Origin: Leptolyngbyaceae cyanobacterium RM1_1_2
GTDB taxonomy: Bacteria; Cyanobacteriota; Cyanobacteriia; Phormidesmidales; Phormidesmidaceae
Assembly (NCBI GenBank): GCA_012032345.1
Contig: JAAUQI010000010.1
Location: forward strand, 1 to 64,000
DNA: 64,000 bases
Reading direction: 5' to 3'
Shown here: positions 55,713 to 64,000 of the stretch, piece after piece
How positions within the stretch are numbered: position 1 is the first letter of the stretch
Layout: each line of letters starts with the position of its first letter
Notes under the pieces: model-generated
What the model was told of the DNA's origin: nothing
Seen by the model: the letters and a program-made list of their open reading frames with translations, nothing else
Database searches by the model: none
Translations under genes and position numbers: made by a program

Positions 55713-57788
55713 GTGGCACGTAAAACCCCACTTGAACGAGTCAGAAATATTGGGATTGCTGCGCACATAGATGCCGGTAAGACCACAACAACAGAGCGAA
55801 TTCTGTTTTACTCCGGTCTCATCCACAAGATCGGTGAAGTGCATGAAGGTAGCGCTGTTACTGACTGGATGGCTCAGGAACGTGAGCGGGGAATTACAAT
55901 TACGGCTGCTGCTATCAGCACTAGCTGGCAGGATCACCAGATCAACATCATTGATACGCCTGGCCACGTAGATTTCACCATTGAGGTAGAGCGCTCTATG
56001 CGCGTCTTAGATGGCGTGATCACGGTGCTTTGTTCGGTGGGAGGGGTTCAACCTCAGACTGAAACAGTTTGGCGGCAAGCCGATCGCTATAAGGTTCCCC
56101 GGATTATCTTCGTCAACAAGATGGATCGAACCGGGGCTAATTTCTTCAAGGTTTACAATCAGGCCCGCGATCGCCTGCGAACCAACGCCGTGCCCATTCA
56201 GCTACCCATCGGTAGTGAAGATGGCTTTCGAGGCGTAGTTGATTTGGTGCGGATGCGTGCTCGTCTTTATAACGACGATCTAGGCGTCGATATGGAAGAG
56301 ATAGAGATTCCAGCAGACATTAAAGAGCAGGCAGATGAGTTCCGCAAGCTTCTAGTTGAAGCGGTCTCTGAGACAAGTGATGAGCTGATGATGAAGTACC
56401 TAGAGGAAGAACCCCTGACCGAGGCAGAAATTGTCTCGGCCCTCCGCAAAGGAACGGTTAAAGGCACAATAGTGCCTATGCTGTGCGGTTCTGCCTTCAA
56501 GAATAAAGGAGTACAGCTGCTGCTAGATGCTGTAGTCGATTATCTGCCTGCACCTACTGAGGTTCCTCCCATTCAAGGGCTGTTACCCGATGGTGAAACA
56601 GCAGTTCGCCACGCAGATGACGACGAACCTTTAGCAGCGCTGGCCTTCAAGGTCATGTCAGACCCCTACGGTCGGCTGACGTTTATCAGGGTTTACTCTG
56701 GCATTCTGACCAAAGGCAGCTATGTCTACAACTCATCTAAGGATCAAAAAGAACGAATTTCTCGTTTGATCATTCTCAAGGCCGACGATCGCATTGAAGT
56801 TGACGAGCTACGCGCTGGCGATTTGGGGGCCGCTTTGGGGCTGAAGGTGACCTCTACCGGAGATACGATCGCTAGTGAAAAAGATCCTATTGTTCTGGAG
56901 TCGCTGTACATTCCTGAGCCTGTAATTTCCGTGGCTATTGAGCCTAAGACCAAACAGGACATGGAAAAGCTCTCTAAAGCTTTACAAGCTCTCTCTGATG
57001 AGGATCCAACTTTTCGAGTTAGTATCGATTCAGAGACAAATCAAACGGTCATTGCTGGAATGGGTGAACTTCACCTGGAGATTTTAGTAGACCGAATGTT
57101 GCGAGAGTTCAAGGTTGAGGCCAACATTGGGGCTCCTCAGGTTGCCTATCGTGAAACTATCCGCAAGTCAGTCAAAGCAGAAGGTAAGTTTATTCGCCAA
57201 AGTGGAGGAAAAGGGCAGTATGGTCATGTCGTAATCGAGTTGGAACCCAGCGATCCCGGCAGTGGTTTTGAGTTTGTCTCCAAAATTGTGGGTGGCACAA
57301 TCCCAAAAGAGTACATTGCTCCGGCTGAGCAGGGCATGAAAGAAGCTTGTGAATCTGGTATCCTGGCTGGGTACCCAGTGATTGACTTGAAAGCTACACT
57401 TATAGATGGTTCATACCATGAAGTAGATTCTTCCGAGATGGCTTTCAAGATTGCTGGTTCTATGGCTATTAAGGATGCTGTCATCAAAGCCAATCCTGTC
57501 CTTCTTGAGCCTAAGATGAAAGTTGAGGTTGAAGCTCCTGAAGAGTTTTTAGGAGACGTTATGGGCGATCTCAATTCTCGTCGAGGTCAAATCGAGGGCA
57601 TGGGATCTGAAGAAGGTCTTGCCAAGGTGACCGTTAAGGTTCCTCTGGCCGAGATGTTTGGTTACGCTACCGATATCCGCTCTAAGACGCAGGGTCGCGG
57701 CAGATTTTCAATGGAGTTCAGCAGTTACGACGAAGTACCGCGTAATGTCGCTGAAGTAATCATCGCTAAAAGTAAAGGGAACGCATAG
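55713..57788 (+). CDS. fusA: Translation elongation factor G
   Basis: GTPase that drives translocation on the ribosome. The G1 motif is [18 protein letters not shown], the G2 region [10 protein letters not shown]3 [15 protein letters not shown] and G4 NKMDRTGA. Domains II to V follow in normal order, and the total of 691 residues is standard. Start GTG 55713 follows AGAGGTAGCT. It sits between rpsG and tuf, as in most bacteria. Nothing marks it as a mitochondrial-like EF-G2. Confidence 0.99.
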   Translation: MARKTPLERVRNIGIAAHIDAGKTTTTERILFYSGLIHKIGEVHEGSAVTDWMAQERERGITITAAAISTSWQDHQINIIDTPGHVDFTIEVERSMRVLDGVITVLCSVGGVQPQTETVWRQADRYKVPRIIFVNKMDRTGANFFKVYNQARDRLRTNAVPIQLPIGSEDGFRGVVDLVRMRARLYNDDLGVDMEEIEIPADIKEQADEFRKLLVEAVSETSDELMMKYLEEEPLTEAEIVSALRKGTVKGTIVPMLCGSAFKNKGVQLLLDAVVDYLPAPTEVPPIQGLLPDGETAVRHADDDEPLAALAFKVMSDPYGRLTFIRVYSGILTKGSYVYNSSKDQKERISRLIILKADDRIEVDELRAGDLGAALGLKVTSTGDTIASEKDPIVLESLYIPEPVISVAIEPKTKQDMEKLSKALQALSDEDPTFRVSIDSETNQTVIAGMGELHLEILVDRMLREFKVEANIGAPQVAYRETIRKSVKAEGKFIRQSGGKGQYGHVVIELEPSDPGSGFEFVSKIVGGTIPKEYIAPAEQGMKEACESGILAGYPVIDLKATLIDGSYHEVDSSEMAFKIAGSMAIKDAVIKANPVLLEPKMKVEVEAPEEFLGDVMGDLNSRRGQIEGMGSEEGLAKVTVKVPLAEMFGYATDIRSKTQGRGRFSMEFSSYDEVPRNVAEVIIAKSKGNA

Positions 57789-57810
57789 ATAGGTAGGGAT
57801 ACGTACACTC

Positions 57811-59040
57811 ATGGCACGCGCAAAGTTTGAAAGAAACAAACCTCATGTCAATATCGGTACCATTGGTCACGTTGATCATGGCAAAACGACTTTGACGGCT
57901 GCTATCACAATGGCCTTAGCGGCTGCTGGTGGCGCTAAAGCTCGTAAATATGACGAGATTGACGCAGCGCCTGAGGAAAAGGCTCGGGGTATTACGATTA
58001 ATACAGCTCACGTTGAGTATGAGACTGTTAATCGTCATTATGCTCACGTAGACTGCCCTGGTCACGCAGACTATGTCAAGAATATGATCACGGGTGCAGC
58101 CCAAATGGACGGTGCCATTCTGGTTGTTTCGGCAGCCGATGGTCCCATGCCTCAAACGCGAGAGCATATTCTTCTTGCCAAGCAGGTAGGTGTACCTAGC
58201 ATTGTTGTTTTCCTGAATAAGCAAGATCAGGTAGATGACGAAGAACTTTTGGAGCTGGTTGAGCTAGAAGTTCGCGAGCTGTTAAGCTCTTATGATTTCC
58301 CAGGCGATGACGTCCCTATCGTGGCGGGATCCGCTTTGATGGCGGTTGAAGCCCTCACAGGCGACCCAAAGATTGCTCGCGGCTCTAACGAGTGGGTTGA
58401 CAAAGTTCTATCTCTCATGGACGAGGTAGATGAGTATATTCCTACACCTGAGCGAGATGTGGACAAGCCTTTCTTGATGGCTGTTGAGGACGTATTCTCG
58501 ATTACGGGCCGAGGCACCGTTGCCACCGGTCGGATTGAGCGGGGCAAGGTCAAGGTTGGCGAAACCGTTGAGCTAGTAGGCATTCGTGATACCCGCAGCA
58601 CCACAGTCACAGGCGTTGAAATGTTCCAGAAAATTCTGGATGAAGGTCAGGCTGGCGATAACGTTGGGGTACTTCTACGGGGTCTGCAAAAGGCTGATAT
58701 TGAGCGGGGTATGGTGCTGGCTAAGCCCGGCAGCATTACGCCTCACACCAAATTTGAGTCTGAAGTTTACATTCTCAAAAAGGAGGAAGGAGGCCGTCAT
58801 ACGCCTTTCTTCCCTGGCTATAAGCCTCAGTTCTACGTACGAACTACAGATGTAACCGGCAAGATCGAAAGCTTTACGGCTGACGATGGTACCACCGCTG
58901 AGATGGTTATGCCGGGCGATCGCATCAAAATGAATGTAGAGCTAATCAACCCGGTGGCTATCGAGCAGGGTATGCGCTTTGCTATTCGTGAAGGCGGTCG
59001 GACTGTCGGTGCAGGCGTCGTCTCCAAAATTGTCCAGTAG
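57811..59040 (+). CDS. tuf: Translation elongation factor Tu
   Basis: GTPase that carries aminoacyl-tRNA to the ribosome, 409 residues. GTP motifs: [37 protein letters not shown] and LNKQDQVDD. The cyanobacterial/plastid insertion [22 protein letters not shown] is present, and domains II and III are complete. It lies 22 bases after fusA. A terminator at 59058 follows. Confidence 0.99.
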   Translation: MARAKFERNKPHVNIGTIGHVDHGKTTLTAAITMALAAAGGAKARKYDEIDAAPEEKARGITINTAHVEYETVNRHYAHVDCPGHADYVKNMITGAAQMDGAILVVSAADGPMPQTREHILLAKQVGVPSIVVFLNKQDQVDDEELLELVELEVRELLSSYDFPGDDVPIVAGSALMAVEALTGDPKIARGSNEWVDKVLSLMDEVDEYIPTPERDVDKPFLMAVEDVFSITGRGTVATGRIERGKVKVGETVELVGIRDTRSTTVTGVEMFQKILDEGQAGDNVGVLLRGLQKADIERGMVLAKPGSITPHTKFESEVYILKKEEGGRHTPFFPGYKPQFYVRTTDVTGKIESFTADDGTTAEMVMPGDRIKMNVELINPVAIEQGMRFAIREGGRTVGAGVVSKIVQ

Positions 59041-59057
59041 ACTTACATGAAATCCTG

Positions 59058-59100
59058 AAAAAGGAAGTAGAGCGCTAGGGTGTAATACTTCCTTTTTTTT
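59058..59100 (+). terminator. Rho-independent terminator after tuf
   Basis: Arms AAAAAGGAAGTA (59058-59069) and TACTTCC plus eight T (59086-59100), with a 16-base loop. It lies 18 bases after the tuf stop and before rpsJ, so rpsJ may depend on read-through or its own promoter. Confidence 0.82.
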
Positions 59101-59191
59101 GAGAGCAGAGGCTTCAGGTCAAAACCCCTCACGCTTGGTTTTGGCATCTGCTTTTGATCCGAACCTTGATAATTGAACAACGGTAGCTTTA

Positions 59192-59509
59192 ATGGCAACG
59201 ATTCAACAGCAAAAAATTCGCATTCGTCTCAAAGCTTTCGATCAGCGTTTGCTTGATACCTCCTGCGAGAAAATTGTCGATACGGCCAATCGCACCAACG
59301 CCACGGCGATTGGCCCAATTCCATTGCCGACCAAGCGGCGAATCTACTGCGTTTTGCGATCGCCCCACGTAGATAAAGACTCTCGTGAGCACTTTGAAAC
59401 CCGGACTCATCGCCGCATCATCGATATCTATCAGCCCTCTTCAAAGACTATTGATGCTCTGATGAAGCTCGACCTACCTGCTGGTGTAGACATTGAGGTC
59501 AAGCTTTAG
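59192..59509 (+). CDS. rpsJ: 30S ribosomal protein S10
   Basis: Head protein of the small subunit, also NusE, partner of NusB and NusG in antitermination. [40 protein letters not shown] and [20 protein letters not shown] identify it. The 105-residue length is standard. In cyanobacteria it stands after tuf, separated from the S10 operon, as here. A terminator follows at 59569. Confidence 0.98.
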   Translation: MATIQQQKIRIRLKAFDQRLLDTSCEKIVDTANRTNATAIGPIPLPTKRRIYCVLRSPHVDKDSREHFETRTHRRIIDIYQPSSKTIDALMKLDLPAGVDIEVKL

Positions 59510-59568
59510 AACTTTTAGCTAGAGAGAGCGGGCAAAAACGGCCTTTGCCTCCCGACAGATAACTATGT

Positions 59569-59606
59569 GGGCAGATAGATGAATGCAATCCATCTGCCCG
59601 TTGTTT
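59569..59606 (+). terminator. Rho-independent terminator after rpsJ
   Basis: Arms GGGCAGATAGAT (59569-59580) and ATCCATCTGCCC (59588-59599), one mismatch, followed by GTTGTTTT. It lies about 60 bases after the rpsJ stop. Confidence 0.8.
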
Positions 59607-59772
59607 TATAGACGCTCATGCCCATTTGATGTCACAAGCTTTGCCGATTTTCGGAACTCTAAAATAGATGCGATAAAATAAAGATAAGCTCCATCAAGAC
59701 TTGTATAGAAATTGATCTGCCAGACTTCTTGACATCATCTAGAGCACTGCTTTCCAACCTTTAAAGCCAATA

Positions 59773-60414
59773 ATGACATCTTTATCCTCGATCGCTGTTC
59801 GAGAACTCCCTCTGTTTCCCCTGCCAGACTTAGTCTTGTTTCCAGGTCGTCGCCTCCCGCTTCATGTCTTTGAGTTTCGCTATCGTATCATGATGAATAC
59901 GATTTTGCAGGGAGATCGGCGCTTTGGTGTTTTGATGATTGATCCCGCCACTGGACAACCTGCCAAAGTTGGCTGCTGCGCGGAAATTGTTCACTATCAG
60001 CGGCTACCGGATGACCGCATGAAGATTCTAACCATTGGTCAGCAGAGATTTAGAGTCTTAGACTACGTTCGAGAAAAACCTTACCGGGTAGGTTTGGTCG
60101 AATGGATTGAAGATCAGCCTGCTCAAACAGATCTCTATCCTTTAGCTTCTGAAGTCGATCAGCTACTGCGGGATGTTGTCCATCTCTCTGCTAAGCTTAC
60201 CAGTCAGGAAATCGAGCTGCCAGATAGCATTCCAGAACTGCCCTTAGAGCTGTCTTACTGGGTGGCAGGTAATCTCTACGGAGTTGCAAACGAGCAGCAG
60301 TCTCTTCTAGAAATGCAGGACACATCGGGACGCCTAGAGCGAGAAGTTGAAATTTTGACTTCAACCCGTAACCACTTGGCTGCCCGGACAGCCCTGAAAG
60401 ATGTCCTTGAATAG
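59773..60414 (+). CDS. Lon N-terminal (LON substrate-binding) domain protein
   Basis: Predicted 213-residue soluble protein containing only the substrate-binding domain of Lon protease: RELPLFPLPDLVLFPGRRLPLHVFEFRYR and RFGVLMI (core segments), then an all-helical C-terminal half. There is no AAA or protease domain, so it cannot degrade proteins itself. Its function is unknown, though it is regularly found after rpsJ in cyanobacteria. Start ATG 59773. Confidence 0.9.
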   Translation: MTSLSSIAVRELPLFPLPDLVLFPGRRLPLHVFEFRYRIMMNTILQGDRRFGVLMIDPATGQPAKVGCCAEIVHYQRLPDDRMKILTIGQQRFRVLDYVREKPYRVGLVEWIEDQPAQTDLYPLASEVDQLLRDVVHLSAKLTSQEIELPDSIPELPLELSYWVAGNLYGVANEQQSLLEMQDTSGRLEREVEILTSTRNHLAARTALKDVLE

Positions 60415-60461
60415 TGCCTGTTGGACTCTTGCCTAAAAACGTTAGAACGTTTGGCAATCGG

Positions 60462-61328
60462 TTACTCTATTGGCGTAATATCGGTTTCATTGACTGACAT
60501 TGTGGTGTAGCTACCAAAAATCTTGAGCGTTTCAGTGCAGCCCCTTAGGCTCTCTAATGCCCGCTGTACTGACTCCTGGCTGGAATCTGCTTCTAAATCG
60601 ACAAAGAAAAGATAGTCTCCTAGCGATCGCTTCGTTGGCCGAGATTCAATGCGGCTGAGGTTAATATTTTGATCAGCGAAGAGCTTCAAGGTTTGAAGTA
60701 GAGTGCCCGGAGCGTTCACTGGCAAGCTAAAGGCTATTGAAGTGTGCTCACCCTGGAGTGAACTGGTAAGCCCCATAACCCAAAACTTAGTGCAGTTATC
60801 CGCGTGATCATTGATAGGGCAGGCTAAAACTGGGAGATCATAGAGCCGAGCTGCCCACCTAGAAGCAATAGCAGCAGCTTCTAGGTCTGCTAAGATGTAC
60901 TGCAGAGCATCTACAGTTGAGCGAGTGGGAATTAGCTGGGCCTGAGGTAAGTGCTGATCTAGCCAGCCTTGACATTGCCCCAGAGCCTGAGGATGAGAGT
61001 AAACTTTTTGAATTGACAGGAAATCCTGAGATTTAGAAAGGCAAGCATTTAGAATAGGCAGCACCAGTGCTCTCTGAATTTGTAAACAATCTAACTGCCA
61101 AAGGCTGTCAAGCGTAGCGGTTACCCCGCCTTCGATAGAATTTTCAACGGGCACGATGGCTAAATTAGTATCTTGATTGGCCACTGCCTTAATCGCCTGG
61201 GTAATACTGGGGTAAGCTTTCAGGCTAGCAGACTGACCATGCACCCGTTTTAGCCAATGGGCATAAGCCAAGGCAGCGGCTTCTGAATATGTTCCTTTCG
61301 GGCCTAGATGAGCAATAACCAGAGACAT
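60462..61328 (-). CDS. pheA: Prephenate dehydratase
   Basis: Converts prephenate to phenylpyruvate in phenylalanine synthesis. The catalytic domain has LGPKGTYSEAAALAY, VPVENSIEGGVTATLD and the Thr-Arg-Phe-equivalent region NCTKFWVMG, in which Arg is replaced by Lys. The C-terminal ACT domain carries the allosteric motif NLSRIESRPTKRSLGDY (ESRP). It is a monofunctional enzyme of 288 residues, with no chorismate mutase. It is convergent with the Lon-N gene and divergent from the DUF1997 gene. Confidence 0.96.
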   Translation of the reverse strand: MSLVIAHLGPKGTYSEAAALAYAHWLKRVHGQSASLKAYPSITQAIKAVANQDTNLAIVPVENSIEGGVTATLDSLWQLDCLQIQRALVLPILNACLSKSQDFLSIQKVYSHPQALGQCQGWLDQHLPQAQLIPTRSTVDALQYILADLEAAAIASRWAARLYDLPVLACPINDHADNCTKFWVMGLTSSLQGEHTSIAFSLPVNAPGTLLQTLKLFADQNINLSRIESRPTKRSLGDYLFFVDLEADSSQESVQRALESLRGCTETLKIFGSYTTMSVNETDITPIE

Positions 61329-61435
61329 ACAATCAGCAATAACTGCAATTAAACCTGCACACCTACTTAAGCCAGCATAGTGCGATAATTTGAAAATAAA
61401 CCAAAACGACTGCCTTAGAGCTTTGAGTCTCTTCT

Positions 61436-62041
61436 TTGAATTTCGTTAAAACTGACTCTACTCCGACCTCAATCTCCATTGAAATGCTTCAGTTTTCGGC
61501 CTCGCAGTCAGTCAAGATTACTGTTCCTCAAAAGCCTATTGCCCTTGAGTGCTATCTCCAAAAACCCCAGCGACTTGTCCATGCGCTGATGAGACCCGAA
61601 CAGGTTGAAAGTCTGGCTTTTGATCAGTTCCGGCTGAACCTGCAGCCGCTAAACTTTTTAGTTCTGAAAATTCAGCCTATGGTTGATTTAGAAGTGCATG
61701 TGAGCGCAGCGGGCAAAGTCAGACTGCGCTCCATTGGCTGCGAAATTAAAGGCAATCAGTATATCAGCCAGCGATTTGGCCTTAACCTGGAAGGATGGCT
61801 AGAGCCTCACCCAGCTAATGAGAAAACAATTCTAGTCGGCCAAGCGTATCTAAAGATCAAGGTAGAGCCGCCGCCAGCCCTGCGATTTACACCCAAGTCC
61901 CTGATTGAGTCTGCGGGAAACCGCTTATTGCGCAGTATTCTGGCAACTATTAAGCAGCGCCTAATGCAACAACTGCTTATAGATTACGAACGATGGGTCA
62001 ACTCAAAGCTCGTAGCCAAGACTTACTCTGAAGCAGGCTAG
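61436..62041 (+). CDS. DUF1997 family protein
   Basis: Predicted 201-residue soluble protein conserved in cyanobacteria and plastids. The characteristic region is LNFLVLKIQPMVDLEVHVS, with RLRSIGCEIKG and WLEPHPANEK, ending in QRLMQQLLIDYERWV. It may be lipid-binding, but no function is established. The start is TTG 61436 or ATG 61484 (MLQFSASQSV); the longer form is chosen tentatively. It is divergent from pheA; about 105 bases separate them. Confidence 0.82.
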   Translation: MNFVKTDSTPTSISIEMLQFSASQSVKITVPQKPIALECYLQKPQRLVHALMRPEQVESLAFDQFRLNLQPLNFLVLKIQPMVDLEVHVSAAGKVRLRSIGCEIKGNQYISQRFGLNLEGWLEPHPANEKTILVGQAYLKIKVEPPPALRFTPKSLIESAGNRLLRSILATIKQRLMQQLLIDYERWVNSKLVAKTYSEAG

Positions 62042-62101
62042 GCACAGTCCGCCAGAGCCTGTGTTGAGATTACCTTTTACACATAGTCTGCTAAGACCGT
62101 C

Positions 62102-62791
62102 TCAGCCTTGCTGGCAGGGTCGAAAAGATTTGCGGTGCTGACGACTGGGGCCGCTATGCAGCAGGGCAGCTAGGTGCCGACGACTGCCATATCCCTTGTT
62201 AGATTTGAGATCATAGCCGGGATAGTGCGAGTCGAGGCGTACAATTAAGCGATCGCGCCACACCTTAGCAACAATACTGGCTGCCGCGATCGCCACTGAA
62301 CGCTGATCTCCTTTAACCCAGGTTTCCTGGGCAAAAGGCAGGTTAGGTATAGCCTGATTGCCATCAATCAGACAGAGCTGCGGCGAGGGTGTTAGTTTTA
62401 AAACAGAGCGCCGCATTGCCAGCAAGGTAGCCTGCAAAATATTGATACGGTCGATTTCGTAAGCTGAGCTAAACCCAATTTTGCAGTCAGTTGCCGTCGT
62501 TAGAACTAGCTGAGCTAGCTGCGATCGCCGCTGAGGTGAGAGTTGTTTACTATCCTGAACTCCTGCTGCCCTGAGAAAACTCAAACTCGCTGCTGGCAAA
62601 ATCACAGCGGCTGCCACAACAGGGCCAAAGAGGGCACCTCGACCGACCTCATCAACCCCTGCTGTTTTCCCCACCGCTCGATCAAAAGATAGCCCCGCTT
62701 TCGCCTCAGACAGGTTAGTTGACTTCGACAGTGGCTGACTCGGCTGAAGAACGTCGCCGCCGTCGCCGTCGCACAACACCGTTTTCATCAC
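62102..62791 (-). CDS. rnhB: Ribonuclease HII
   Basis: Removes RNA from RNA-DNA hybrids and single ribonucleotides from DNA. Catalytic acids are in TAGVDEVGRGALFGPVVAAAV (core) and LCLIDGNQAI. KGYGSRRHLAALL and RKSFRPC form the C-terminal signature. ATG 62791 would overlap the end of rne by 77 bases and add about 40 residues before the core. GTG 62674 gives a more compact protein but a very short N-terminus. Overlap suggests coupling with rne. Confidence 0.93.
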   Translation of the reverse strand: MMKTVLCDGDGGDVLQPSQPLSKSTNLSEAKAGLSFDRAVGKTAGVDEVGRGALFGPVVAAAVILPAASLSFLRAAGVQDSKQLSPQRRSQLAQLVLTTATDCKIGFSSAYEIDRINILQATLLAMRRSVLKLTPSPQLCLIDGNQAIPNLPFAQETWVKGDQRSVAIAAASIVAKVWRDRLIVRLDSHYPGYDLKSNKGYGSRRHLAALLHSGPSRQHRKSFRPCQQG

Positions 62792-64000
62792 TATCGTTTT
62801 CCTCAGCCGCTAGGGTATCAGAAGCAGTTTCGCTGCTATCTACAGCCTGATTTGTAAACGAAATTTCAGCGTCAGCGCTGTCGCTGGGTGTTTCTTCAGG
62901 CGCGTCTGTTGCTTCGGGAGCAGCCACGCTTTTAGGCGCTTCTGTAGCCTCTGGCTTCAGCTTTGGCTCCGCAGGCGAAGATGCCGTCCTCTGACCGGGT
63001 AGAACAACTGAAACAATCGCAGAGCGAGGATCTTTGACCTCTTTATTGGCCAATACCAAAGGCGAGATGCCCATCATAGCGAAAATTTTCTGTTCTTCCG
63101 GCGTCATTTCAACCGCAATGACTTCAGGAGACTGCTTCCGCTCATGACGACCATTGCTTTTAACCTTGCTGGGTTTGCTAGGCTCTATCGGCTCTGGCTC
63201 AGCACTTTTGATCTCAACTAGCTCTGGTTCGCGCTCTGGTTCGCGGGGGCTGCGACTAGGCAGGCTATCGGTCGGACGACGGCGACGGCGATGACGATTG
63301 CCACCTTTGGCATTTCCTTTTTCTTGATAGCTGGGATGGTTAGTTAAATCTAGCTCCTGTAGATCAGTATGAGACTCTAAGTCATCGCTATAGCTTTCTA
63401 GCTTGGGAGCAGGCGGGCTGACGGGGCTGCTACTCTGCACGGACGGCATAGCGCTGTAATCGCGCGAGACTTCTGCAACTTCTGTGTTGATGCTAGCTTT
63501 ATCACCTGGCAAATGTACCAGATGACCTAAACCATCACAGGTGGGGCAGGGCTTGCCAAAAAGCTCATAAAGATTTTGGCCCTGTCGCTTACGGGTAAGC
63601 TCTACAAGCCCTAATTCAGAGAGTTGGGAAATCTGAGGCCGCGCTTTATCAGCTCTTAGCCCCTTGCTGAAATGCTCTAGCACCTGCATTTGATCGCGCC
63701 GAGAATCCATATCGATGAAATCTACAATGATCACACCAGCAATGTTGCGCAAGCGTAGCTGACGCGCAATTTCGGCAGCGGCTTCGCAGTTAGTCCAAAG
63801 AACGGTTTCGCGTGCCGTAGCCGAACGAGTAAAGGAACCTGAGTTAACGTCAATGACCGTTAGTGCCTCAGTCGGCTCAATGATAATGTATCCACCTGAG
63901 GGCAAATCAACCCTTGGCTTGAGCGCTTCTCGGATGGCCGCATTAACGCGGAAGTATTCTAGGATGGGAGCACGATCGCGGTGATGATCAATCAAAACGC
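62715..64000 (-). CDS. rne: Ribonuclease E/G (partial; 5' end beyond the window)
   Basis: Main endonuclease of mRNA turnover and rRNA processing. The window holds the last 428 or so codons. The DNase-I-like catalytic site is visible in EALTVIDVNSGSFTRSATAR and GVIIVDFIDMDSRRD, with the Zn-link CPTCDGLGHL after. The rest is a long disordered tail rich in Pro, Glu and Arg. Near its end is RRRRRRSSA, the nonapeptide reported to recruit polynucleotide phosphorylase in cyanobacteria, followed by 8 residues. The gene runs off the right edge; rnhB overlaps its 3' end. Confidence 0.95.
   Translation of the reverse strand, partial: VLIDHHRDRAPILEYFRVNAAIREALKPRVDLPSGGYIIIEPTEALTVIDVNSGSFTRSATARETVLWTNCEAAAEIARQLRLRNIAGVIIVDFIDMDSRRDQMQVLEHFSKGLRADKARPQISQLSELGLVELTRKRQGQNLYELFGKPCPTCDGLGHLVHLPGDKASINTEVAEVSRDYSAMPSVQSSSPVSPPAPKLESYSDDLESHTDLQELDLTNHPSYQEKGNAKGGNRHRRRRRPTDSLPSRSPREPEREPELVEIKSAEPEPIEPSKPSKVKSNGRHERKQSPEVIAVEMTPEEQKIFAMMGISPLVLANKEVKDPRSAIVSVVLPGQRTASSPAEPKLKPEATEAPKSVAAPEATDAPEETPSDSADAEISFTNQAVDSSETASDTLAAEENDSDENGVVRRRRRRRSSAESATVEVN

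Overview
The window is about 64 kb of cyanobacterial chromosome. The evidence is bilin lyases of the CpcS and CpcT types, chlL and chlN of dark protochlorophyllide reduction, a ferredoxin-type glutamate synthase, ycf20, an RNase E ending in the cyanobacterial arginine-rich nonapeptide, and very frequent GCGATCGC (HIP1) palindromes in both coding and intergenic DNA. Base composition is moderate. Gene content fits a Leptolyngbya-like or related lineage, but I cannot name the species. I saw no rRNA, tRNA, CRISPR array, prophage or intact insertion sequence.

Layout. 1-13.8 kb: housekeeping and pigment genes (thioesterase, dxr, coiled-coil/EamA transporter, KDPG aldolase, ycf20, RDD-pentapeptide protein, the rpmG-rpsR-RNase operon, divergent cpcS/cpcT, NIF3-like). 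14-25 kb: small membrane and stress-type proteins (Pmp3, holin-like, AI-2E exporter, response regulator, DUF2294, PPC-TPR, CsbD, two MscS channels flanking two unknown proteins, an inactive rhodanese). 25-34.9 kb: envelope and signalling genes (GT-C glycosyltransferase, PlsC-like acyltransferase, metallophosphoesterase, TonB-like protein, Ser/Thr kinase, cupin, PhzF). 35-39 kb: chlL, two DUF5331 genes, chlN. 39-51 kb: a six-PAS histidine kinase, a phosphoribulokinase paralogue, a ParM/ParR-like pair and Fd-GOGAT. 51-62 kb: a phosphodiester glycosidase, a cupin isomerase, an A-type Fe-S carrier, the str operon (rpsL-rpsG-fusA-tuf, then rpsJ), a Lon-N protein, pheA and DUF1997. 62.1-64 kb: rnhB, and rne running off the right edge.

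The strongest pattern not explained by ordinary annotation is that eight recognisable genes are each interrupted by what looks like exactly one missing base: thioesterase, ycf20, RDD-pentapeptide, RNase II/R, acetoacetate-decarboxylase-like, DUF5331 copy 1, histidine kinase and Fd-GOGAT. Both frames carry family sequence on the two sides of each break. One shared direction, often at short homopolymers, points to systematic indel error in the assembly rather than eight pseudogenes. The ycf20 break falls exactly on a U UUU UUG slippery heptamer and deserves a separate test.

Biologically, the most interesting candidates are the MscS-orf-orf-MscS operon, the phosphoribulokinase paralogue whose P-loop lacks the redox cysteine, a chromosomal actin-like ParM/ParR pair, the chlL-DUF5331-DUF5331-chlN layout, a MITE-like element in two copies, and alternative hairpins in the Fd-GOGAT leader.
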